The translations under genes were made by a program, and so were the position numbers. This document shows, piece after piece, positions 25,798 to 32,886 of a stretch of 64,000 bases of DNA; the stretch's first letter is position 1, and every line of letters starts with the position of its first letter. The DNA comes from JACVRW01 sp963814095. GTDB lineage: Bacteria; Actinomycetota; Thermoleophilia; Solirubrobacterales; Thermoleophilaceae. A model generated the notes under the pieces. It did no database searches. It had not been told where the DNA came from and saw only the letters and a program-made list of their open reading frames with translations. The stretch spans positions 27,632-91,631 of the forward strand of contig CAWFBT010000004.1 in the NCBI GenBank assembly GCA_963814095.1, in the 5' to 3' direction.

Positions 25798-28700
25798 TCA
25801 GCGCCTCCCGTGCTTCTTCCGGGGACGCGAGCGGCGCTTCGCCTTGCCCGGGCCCGATGTGCTTGTCACGCGCGACTGCGCGCGTCCGGCGGGCGGCGCG
25901 CCGTCGTCGCCGTCGGCCGCGGCCGGCTTGGAGGCCGGCTCCGGCGGGCTCGACTCCGGCGCGGCGGGGGTCGGCTCGGGAGCAGTCGGCTCCGGCGCGG
26001 CGGGGGTCGGCTCGGGAGCGCTCGTCTCCGGCTCGGGTGCCGTGCCCGTAGTGTCGCCGGGCGGCGCTGCGGCCTCGGCCGGCTCCCGCGGAGGCGTCGG
26101 CGGAGGCGCCGTCGGCGGTGGCGGAGGCTCCGCTGCCTGAGTCCGGCGTCCACCCGCCTGGGCGGCCCTGCGGCGGACGCGCTCGCGGCGGCTGATCGGG
26201 GTCTCCTCGGCGGGCGCCGCGGTGGCTGCGACCGCTCCCGCGGCGGCCGGCGCAGGCTCGGCGATCGCGCCGGTCGCGAACGCCGGCACGGCGCCGCCGT
26301 GCTCACGAAGGATCAGACGGCGGCGGCGCATGTAGGTCTGCTCGCGCTCCTTCCACTCCACGAGCACGGGGGTGGCGATGAAGATCGACGAGTAGGCACC
26401 GGACGCCACGCCGACGAGCAGGGCGAAGGCGAAGTCCTTGAGCGTCGCGCCGCCGAACAGAAGCAGCGCGCCCACCGGCATCAGCACCACGAAGCTCGTC
26501 GCGAGCGATCGCGTGAACACCTCCGACATCGAGCGGTTCGCGATCTGCGAGAAGGTCGCCCGCGGCATGCGCGGCACGTTCTCGCGTATTCGGTCGAACA
26601 CGATCACCGTGTCGTAGAGCGAGTAACCCATGATCGTGAGCAAGGCGGCGACCGTCGCGGTCGTTACCTCGCGATCGAACAGCGCGTACACGCCCGCGGT
26701 GATGAGCAGGTCGTGCGCGAGCGCGATCAGCACCGGCACGGCGAACTTGAACTCGAATCTGAAGCCGATGTAGAGCGCGATCAGGAGCAGCGAGGCAACA
26801 ACCGCGAGCACCGCGGTTCGGGCGATCTGCTCGCCGAACGTCGGTCCGACGGACGTGACCGAGAAGTCGTCGCCGGCCACGCCGAAATCAGAGTCGAGCG
26901 CGCGCTCGACCTCCGGCACCTGACCCGGGTCGAGCTTCGGCACAGCGACCTGAATGACGTTGCTGCCGAGCTCCGGGTCGTCGACCTCCTGGATCTTGGC
27001 GTCGCCATACCCGAGCGGGCTGAGCGTCTCGCGCACCTGATCGACGCTCGCCGGCCGCTCGAGCGGCGTCGTGATCCTGGTGCCCGACTCGAAGTCGATG
27101 CCGAAGTTGAGCCCGAGCGTGGCGATCGCGATGGCGCCGACCGCGAGGATCGCTCCCGAGAAGGAGAAGAACCAGCGCGACTTCCCCATGAAGTCGAACT
27201 TCCAGCCGCCCCTCTCCTTCTGGTTCACGCCGAGCGCGCTCGGGCGCCGCAGCAGGCGCGTGCGTGCCAGCGAGCCGAGGATCGCCGAGGTCACGAGCAC
27301 GGCCGTGAAGAGCGACACGAGCGTGCCGACGCCGAGCGTGAACGCGAAGCCCTTCACCCCCGCCGTCGCGAGCGTGAAGAGGATGAACGCCACGCCGATC
27401 GTCACGACGTTTGCGTCGATGATCGTCCTGAGCGCCTTGGCGTAGCCGGCTGAGATCGCGCTCGGAATCGAGCGCCCGGTTCTGACTTCCTCCTTTATTC
27501 GCTCGTACATGACGATGTTGGCGTCCGCCGCCACCGCCAGCGTCAGCACCAGGCCCGCGATGCCCGGCAGCGTGAGCGTGATCGGGATCAGCTTCACGAG
27601 CGCGAACAGGAAGATCGCGTAGATGACGAGCGCCACCGTCGCGACGAGGCCGAGCACGCGGTAGAAGATGAGCAGGAAGATGATCGTGAGCGCGAGGCCG
27701 ACCGCGGCGGCCGTGAGGCCCTGATCGAGCGCCTGCTGGCCGAGCGTCGCCGACACCTGGGTCTGTGAGATCAGCTTGAGCTCGATCGGCAGGGCGCCGA
27801 TGCGCAGGCTCTCGGCGAGGTCCTGGGTCTCCTCGATCGTGCCGATGCCCTCGATCTGGGCACCCGTGCGGCCGTCGATGCCCTCCGGGTTCTGGACGAA
27901 GTCGATCGTCGCGAGCGAGACGATCTTGTTGTCGAGCGTGATCGCGAAGCGCTGGAAGGCCTGCTCGCGGTCCGAGCCCGGCGGCAGGATGATCCGGGCG
28001 CCGCGGTCAGCCAGCCGTTTCGTCACGCGCGCGAATGCCTCACGGCCCTTGTCCGTGAACTCCATCGTCACGACGGGCGCGTTCGTGTTCGGATCGAAGA
28101 TCTGCTCGGGGTTCTCGATGTCGCGACCCGACAGCTCCGAGTCGTCCTCGATGACGAAGAAGCGCTTGATCTGCGGCGGCTGGCCCTCGACCGGCTCCGC
28201 CTCGACCACGATCACGCCCTCGGGCACCTTGATCACGCGCGACCCGGCGGGCGGGCCATTCGACCCGAGTGCCTCCAGTTGCGACTTGCACTCCGTGTCC
28301 TTGGCGTACTCGGGCGCCGGGCCGGAGTCCGGCTCGTAGTCCGACAGCAGCTCCCTACAGGAGCCCGACGGCTCGTAGTCGGCCGTGCGCACCGGTTCCT
28401 TGTCCGGGCCAATCGGCAGCCGGTCCGGGCCGAAGAGGTAGTAGCGGTCGCCGGTGGTGTTGTTGTTCTTGTCGGCCTGCTCCGGGGTCTCGTCAGAGCC
28501 CTCGGGAACGTCTGACTGCTCCGCCTTGCCCTTCTGGGTCGAGGCGAACTCGGTCGCGTCGTAGAGCGCCTTGGTGCCCGCGTACGGGTTGTCCGGCCCG
28601 CGCGGGCCGAGCACGTTCGCCTCCCAGTCGTAGAACTGCAGCTGGGCGGTCGTACCGACCTGCTGGATCGCGCGATCGGCGTTCTGGACGTCGGGCAGGC

Positions 28701-28974
28701 CGATCGAGATCTGATCTCGGCCGGAGCGCTGGATCTCGGGCTCCGAGACGCCGAGCGCGTCGGTGCGCTTGCGGATCGTCTCGACCGCGTCGTCGAGCGC
28801 CTGCTGGGTCACCTCCGGCACCTGCGGCGTCGGGCGACCCTGGTAGACGAGCTCGATGCCGCCCTTCAGGTCGAGCCCGAGCTTCGTCGGCTTCGTCAGG
28901 ATCACCGCGATCGCGGCGCCGAGCAGCACCACGACGAGCGCAAGGATGGACAGGTTGCGGGTCCTGCTGGTCAT
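25798..28974 (-). CDS. secDF: Fused protein-translocase subunit SecDF with long proline-rich tail
   Basis: Product of 1058 residues. The SecD half has the first membrane helix (LSILALVVVLLGAAIAVIL), KLGLDLKGGIELVYQG, the large periplasmic P1 region and its six-helix block with VAADANIVMYERIKEE. The SecF half starts near residue 595 (FSFSGAILAVGAIAIATLGL, GIDFESGTRI) and contains MGYSLYDTVIVFDRIREN. The two are usually separate genes in actinobacteria; here they are one chain without an intervening stop. Residues about 880-1058 form a cytoplasmic tail rich in Pro, Ala and Glu ending in a very basic stretch (KAKRRSRPRKKHGRR) that may contact RNA or membrane. SecDF uses the proton gradient to drive late protein export. 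Its ATG overlaps the stop of the upstream zinc-ribbon/PAS gene. Confidence 0.93.
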   Translation of the reverse strand: MTSRTRNLSILALVVVLLGAAIAVILTKPTKLGLDLKGGIELVYQGRPTPQVPEVTQQALDDAVETIRKRTDALGVSEPEIQRSGRDQISIGLPDVQNADRAIQQVGTTAQLQFYDWEANVLGPRGPDNPYAGTKALYDATEFASTQKGKAEQSDVPEGSDETPEQADKNNNTTGDRYYLFGPDRLPIGPDKEPVRTADYEPSGSCRELLSDYEPDSGPAPEYAKDTECKSQLEALGSNGPPAGSRVIKVPEGVIVVEAEPVEGQPPQIKRFFVIEDDSELSGRDIENPEQIFDPNTNAPVVTMEFTDKGREAFARVTKRLADRGARIILPPGSDREQAFQRFAITLDNKIVSLATIDFVQNPEGIDGRTGAQIEGIGTIEETQDLAESLRIGALPIELKLISQTQVSATLGQQALDQGLTAAAVGLALTIIFLLIFYRVLGLVATVALVIYAIFLFALVKLIPITLTLPGIAGLVLTLAVAADANIVMYERIKEEVRTGRSIPSAISAGYAKALRTIIDANVVTIGVAFILFTLATAGVKGFAFTLGVGTLVSLFTAVLVTSAILGSLARTRLLRRPSALGVNQKERGGWKFDFMGKSRWFFSFSGAILAVGAIAIATLGLNFGIDFESGTRITTPLERPASVDQVRETLSPLGYGDAKIQEVDDPELGSNVIQVAVPKLDPGQVPEVERALDSDFGVAGDDFSVTSVGPTFGEQIARTAVLAVVASLLLIALYIGFRFEFKFAVPVLIALAHDLLITAGVYALFDREVTTATVAALLTIMGYSLYDTVIVFDRIRENVPRMPRATFSQIANRSMSEVFTRSLATSFVVLMPVGALLLFGGATLKDFAFALLVGVASGAYSSIFIATPVLVEWKEREQTYMRRRRLILREHGGAVPAFATGAIAEPAPAAAGAVAATAAPAEETPISRRERVRRRAAQAGGRRTQAAEPPPPPTAPPPTPPREPAEAAAPPGDTTGTAPEPETSAPEPTPAAPEPTAPEPTPAAPESSPPEPASKPAAADGDDGAPPAGRAQSRVTSTSGPGKAKRRSRPRKKHGRR

Positions 28975-29415
28975 TGGGGGGTGAGGACGAGGAGCAGTCC
29001 TCCGTCGTCATCGTACGCCGGGAAGATGTCGGCCTTCGCCGCTTCCGGGCGATCGCCCTCGGCGTGGACCACCACCGGCTTGTCGAGCACCCGCACGCCC
29101 CATTCGAGGGCGGTCGCGATGTGGTCGTTGCCCTCGGTCGAACTCGAGGTGCAGCACCTCCTGCGCGGGGCGGCCCATCACGTCGAGATCGCCGAGGCCG
29201 GTGAGCTCTCTGGCGCCCCTGCCGGTGCCGATCAGGCGACCCTCCTGGTCGAGGATGAAGAACGCCGCGTTGGGCGCGGGGTAATAGTCGTCGAGCAGCT
29301 CGAAGAGGAAGCCGAACCCGCATTTCTTGCAGCCCCTGGCGCGGCTCTGGAAGCCGGCGGTGCGCTCTGAGGACTCGGTGCGGTTGCCGCAGTTCGGGCA
29401 GATGAAGATGGCCAT
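28971..29415 (-). CDS. Zinc ribbon plus PAS-like protein coupled to secDF (frameshifted as given)
   Basis: From ATG 29415 the frame gives a zinc ribbon (FICPNCGNRT and GCKKCGFGF) followed by a PAS-like segment (LLDDYYPAPNAAFFILDQEG, LIGTGRGARELTGLGDLDVMG). Near 29130-29140 the sense moves by one base to NDHIATALEWGVRVLDKPVV and ends LLLVLTPQ, whose TGA overlaps the secDF ATG (ATGA at 28971-28974). Repaired, the protein has about 147 residues. The intact coupling to secDF argues that the corrected frame is the real one. A sensor-like protein co-translated with SecDF is not something I recognise from model organisms. Confidence 0.75.
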
Positions 29416-29464
29416 GCGAAGGCTTAGGGTAGGCGGTCGCCTAAATGGCAGGTTAGTCGGGACC

Positions 29465-30508
29465 TCAGAACAGCTGCTGAGCAGCGTCTCGGGGTGCTTC
29501 GAGGCCCAGGTGGGCGAACGCCGCGGCTGTCGCGATCCTGCCGCGCGGGGTGCGCATCAGCAGCCCCTGCTGGAGCAGATACGGCTCGTATACGTCCTCG
29601 ATCGTGTCGGACTCCTCGCCCACGGCGACCGCCAGCGTCGAGAGCCCGACCGGGCCGCCGCCGAACTTCTCGCAGATCGCCCGCAGGATGTCCCGGTCGA
29701 GCCGGTCGAGGCCGGCGTGGTCCACCTCGAGCAGGTCGAGCGCCTCGCGCGCCACCCGCTCGTCGATATGGCCGGCGCCGCGCACCTCTGCGAAGTCGCG
29801 CACGCGGCGGAGCAGCCGGTTCGCGACGCGCGGCGTGCCGCGTGAGCGCGACGCGATCGCCTCGGCGCCGGCGTCGTCGACCTTCACGTCGAGGATCCCG
29901 GCCGAGCGGTGCACGATCCGGGCGAGGTCGCGGGGCTCGTACAGCTCGAGTCGGTGGGTCACGCCGAAGCGGTCGCGCAACGGCGTGGTCAGCAGGCCGG
30001 CGCGCGTGGTCGCGCCGATCAGGGTGAACTCGGGCAGGTCGAGCGTCACGACCGCGGCGCCGGCGCCCTGGCCGACGGTGATGGGCAGCCGCCGGTCCTC
30101 CATGGCCGGGTAGAAGGTCTCCTCGAGGGCGCGCGGCAGCCGGTGGATCTCGTCGACGAAGAAGACGCTGCGCGGCTGGAGCGCGGTCAGGTAGCTGGCG
30201 ATGTCGCCCTTGCGCTCGAGCGCCGGTCCCGCTGTGGGGACGAAGTCGGCGCCCAGCTCGTTCGCGACGATCTGGGCCAGCGACGTCTTGCCGAGCCCGG
30301 GCGGCCCTGCGAGCAGGACGTGGTCGAGCGCCTCGCCACGCGCCTTGGCGGCCTCGATGAAGACCGCGAGCTGGTCCTTCACGCGCTCCTGGCCGACGAA
30401 GTCCTCGAGCCGCTTGGGCCGCAGCGAGCGGTCGAGGTCGTCCTCGGCGGGCAGCGGAGCCGGGTCGTGGATGCGCTCGACGCCGGGCGTGCGGATGCCG
30501 CCGCTCAT
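29465..30508 (-). CDS. ruvB: Holliday junction branch-migration ATPase RuvB
   Basis: Product of 347 residues. It drives branch migration with RuvA during recombinational repair. Visible are the N-terminal LRPKRLEDFVGQERVKDQL, Walker A LLAGPPGLGKTSLAQ, Walker B SVFFVDEIHRL, sensor 1 TLIGATTRAGLLT with the arginine finger in LRDRFG, and the C-terminal winged helix (GGGPVGLSTLAVAVGEE, YEPYLLQQGLLMRTPRGR). The start overlaps the ruvA stop by 4 bases, giving the operon order ruvC-ruvA-ruvB. Confidence 0.96.
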   Translation of the reverse strand: MSGGIRTPGVERIHDPAPLPAEDDLDRSLRPKRLEDFVGQERVKDQLAVFIEAAKARGEALDHVLLAGPPGLGKTSLAQIVANELGADFVPTAGPALERKGDIASYLTALQPRSVFFVDEIHRLPRALEETFYPAMEDRRLPITVGQGAGAAVVTLDLPEFTLIGATTRAGLLTTPLRDRFGVTHRLELYEPRDLARIVHRSAGILDVKVDDAGAEAIASRSRGTPRVANRLLRRVRDFAEVRGAGHIDERVAREALDLLEVDHAGLDRLDRDILRAICEKFGGGPVGLSTLAVAVGEESDTIEDVYEPYLLQQGLLMRTPRGRIATAAAFAHLGLEAPRDAAQQLF

Positions 30509-31083
30509 CGCACCGCCCTCAGCGCCTCGGCGATCAGGTCCTCGGGCGTGTCGCCGGCTGCGCCGTCGAGCATGGCGTCCGCCTCCTGCGGGTTGAAGCC
30601 GAGGCCGAGCAGGCCCTCGCGCGCAAGCGCGCGCGGGTCGTCCGTGGCGGTGCGCCGCACCACGATCTCGTCGCTCACCCGGCCCGCGACCTTCTCGCGG
30701 AGCTCCACGATGATGCGCTCGGCGGTGCGCTTGCCGATCCCCGGCACGGCCTGGAAGCGCGCCGTGTCGCCCGAGGCGATCGCGTTGAGGAGCTCGCGCG
30801 GCGCGCCGCCCGACAGCACCGCGAGCGCGACCTTGGGCCCGACGCTCTGAACGCCGATCAGAAGCAGGAAGAGCTCGCGCTCGGTCTGGCTGGCGAAGCC
30901 GTAGAGATTGATGCCGTCGTCGCGCAGGACCAGGTGCGTCAGCAGCCGGCCCTCCTTGCCCACGGCGGGCACCTTCGAGAGCGTCTCGGTCGACACCGCC
31001 ATGCGGTAGCCGACGCCGGACGCCTCGATCACGACCTCGCCCGCCAGGCGGGTCACGACCTCGCCGCGTACGGAGGCAATCAT
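30505..31083 (-). CDS. ruvA: Holliday junction-binding protein RuvA
   Basis: Product of 192 residues. It binds four-way junctions and loads RuvB. It starts MIASVRGEVVTRLAGEVVIE (OB fold), has helix-hairpin-helix motifs in LLIGVQSVGPKVALAVLSG and RFQAVPGIGKRTAERIIVEL, and a C-terminal RuvB-contacting domain (REGLLGLGFNPQEADAML). It is 95 bases downstream of ruvC and overlaps ruvB by 4 bases. Confidence 0.95.
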   Translation of the reverse strand: MIASVRGEVVTRLAGEVVIEASGVGYRMAVSTETLSKVPAVGKEGRLLTHLVLRDDGINLYGFASQTERELFLLLIGVQSVGPKVALAVLSGGAPRELLNAIASGDTARFQAVPGIGKRTAERIIVELREKVAGRVSDEIVVRRTATDDPRALAREGLLGLGFNPQEADAMLDGAAGDTPEDLIAEALRAVR

Positions 31084-31178
31084 GGGTTCATCCTGTGCGG
31101 AAGCACGATCAGGAGAGGATTCTGCGCACCTCGGCGGACGCCTTCCCGGCAGTCAGCGCCGGCGCGCGAGACCGCGGC

Positions 31179-31667
31179 TCAGCCGAGGGCCGCCCTGAGC
31201 GGCGCGGAGTTCGCGTGGCAGATCGCCACCGCGAGCGCGTCCGAGGCGTGGTCCGGACGCGGCGGCTCCGGCAGCGAGAGCAGGGCGCCGACCATGCGCT
31301 GGACCTGCTGCTTGTCCGCCCCACCGCTGCCGCAGACCGCGCTCTTGACCACCTGCGGCGTGTACGAGAAGCACGGGATGCCGGCCATGCCCGCCGCGAG
31401 CAGCACCACGCCGCGTGCCTGGCCGACCGCGAAGGCGCTCTGGGCGTTGCGCCCGAAGTAGAGGTCCTCGATCGCGACCGCGGCAGGCTGATGCTCCCGG
31501 ATCAGGTCGCAGACGCGCGCGTGGATGTCCGCCAGCCGGCGTTCGAGTGGCACGCCCGCGCGCGTCTCGATCACGCCTCCGTCGAGCGCCGCCAGCGTGC
31601 GCCCGCGCACAAGCACCACGCCGTAGCCCGTATGCGCGGTGCCGGGATCGATGCCGAGCACAACCAC
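31179..31667 (-). CDS. ruvC: Holliday junction resolvase RuvC
   Basis: Product of 162 residues. It cleaves Holliday junctions. The four acidic catalytic positions are recognisable: VLGIDPGTAHTGYG (Asp near 6), AVAIEDLYFGRN (Glu near 67) and PRPDHASDALAVAICH (two Asp near 140). It is the first gene of the ruvCAB group on the minus strand. Confidence 0.95.
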   Translation of the reverse strand: MVVLGIDPGTAHTGYGVVLVRGRTLAALDGGVIETRAGVPLERRLADIHARVCDLIREHQPAAVAIEDLYFGRNAQSAFAVGQARGVVLLAAGMAGIPCFSYTPQVVKSAVCGSGGADKQQVQRMVGALLSLPEPPRPDHASDALAVAICHANSAPLRAALG

Positions 31668-31712
31668 CTACGGGTGGGATTCTGCGTCGGGCCCCGGACG
31701 CCTTCCGCGCGC

Positions 31713-32078
31713 TCAGCGCGTTCCGCGCCAGGTCATCAGCGCGAACAGGAACTGCACGGGCAGGCGCGCCCACAGGAGCGGCGCCGGGATGCGGGCGAAG
31801 TCCTTCGAGTTGACCGCCATGTGGATGTTCGCCGGGTAGACGGCGGCGAGCGTTGCGAGCAGCCACCAGCGCGCCAGCCGGCGCGTGCCGTCGGGCAGCA
31901 CGCCGATGCCGCCCGCGATCTCCGCCACGCCGCTCGCCACGACGCATTCCTTGCGCCAGCGCTCGAGCCGCGGCGGCACGATCGACTCGTACTGGCGCGG
32001 GATCACGAAGTGGAAGACCCCCGCGGCGATCCAGAAGAGCCCCGTCCCGATCCGGGCGCGGCGTGAGCGCTCCGGCAT
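31713..32078 (-). CDS. DoxX-family membrane protein
   Basis: Product of 121 residues with four hydrophobic segments (GTGLFWIAAGVFHFVIP, VVASGVAEIAGGIGVL, WWLLATLAAVYPANIHMAV, LPVQFLFALMTW). The spacing and the NIHMAVN motif match small DoxX-like proteins. Its ATG directly abuts the yebC stop at 32079, so the genes are co-transcribed, with ruvC 45 bases downstream. Biochemical role unknown. Confidence 0.8.
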   Translation of the reverse strand: MPERSRRARIGTGLFWIAAGVFHFVIPRQYESIVPPRLERWRKECVVASGVAEIAGGIGVLPDGTRRLARWWLLATLAAVYPANIHMAVNSKDFARIPAPLLWARLPVQFLFALMTWRGTR

Positions 32079-32831
32079 CTAACCCGCCGCCACCCGCTCC
32101 AGCACGGCGGAGTCGACGTCGAAGTTGGCGTGCACGGCCTGCACGTCGTCGGAGTCCTCGAGCGTGTCGATCAGCCGCATCAGGGTGGCCACGCGGTCCT
32201 CCTCGACGGGCGTGCGCGTGGTGGGCCGCTGGACGAGCTCCGCGGACTCGATCTCGACGCCCTCGGCCGCGAGCGCGTCGCGGACCGCGGCGACGTCGGT
32301 GGGCGCCGTGACGATCTCCCAGACGTCGCCGTCGAGCGAGACGTCCTCGGCGCCGGCGTCGATCGCGGCGAGCAGGTCGTCCTCGGAGTAGCGCGAGCCG
32401 TCGACCACGATCTCGCCCTTCTTCTCGAAGGTCCAGGCGACGGAGCCCGGCTCGCCGAGGTTGCCGCCGTTCTTCGTGAAGGCGTGGCGCACCTCGGAGC
32501 CGGTGCGGTTGCGGTTGTCGGTGAGCGTCTCGACCAGGATCGCGACGCCGCCCGGGCCGTAGCCCTCGTAGAGCACCTCCTCGAAGGACTCCGCGTCGGA
32601 GTCGGCGCCGGTGCCCTTCGCGATCGCGCGCTCGATGTTGTCCTTGGGCATCGAGGCGTCGCGCGCCTTCTGCACCGCGAGCCCGAGCGCGGGGTTCGCG
32701 TCAGGGTCGCCGCCGCCGTCGCGCGCGGCGACCGTGATCGCGCGCGTCAGCTTCGTGAAGAGGGCGCCGCGCTTGGCGTCTACGGCCTTCTTCTTGTGCT
32801 TGATCGAGGCCCACTTGGAATGACCGGCCAT
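32079..32831 (-). CDS. yebC: YebC/PmpR-family protein
   Basis: Product of 250 residues, full length for the family. It begins MAGHSKWASIKHKKKAVDAK and carries FTKLTRAITVAARDGGGDPD, NIERAIAKGTG, YEGYGPGGVAILVETLTDN and the later WTFEKKGEIVV. YebC proteins have been described as transcriptional regulators and more recently as ribosome-associated factors that relieve stalling at proline stretches; the proline-rich tail of the nearby SecDF is a possible client. Its position next to ruvC is widely conserved in bacteria. It is divergent from the BNR protein at 32887. Confidence 0.95.
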   Translation of the reverse strand: MAGHSKWASIKHKKKAVDAKRGALFTKLTRAITVAARDGGGDPDANPALGLAVQKARDASMPKDNIERAIAKGTGADSDAESFEEVLYEGYGPGGVAILVETLTDNRNRTGSEVRHAFTKNGGNLGEPGSVAWTFEKKGEIVVDGSRYSEDDLLAAIDAGAEDVSLDGDVWEIVTAPTDVAAVRDALAAEGVEIESAELVQRPTTRTPVEEDRVATLMRLIDTLEDSDDVQAVHANFDVDSAVLERVAAG

Positions 32832-32886
32832 GCGGCCAAGCCTACAACCGGCGCCGCCACTGGATTTCGAGGCTACGCTCGAAGCA

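Noticed and set aside
25810..27453. A 547-codon plus-strand open frame
   Set aside because: Antisense to the SecF part of secDF.
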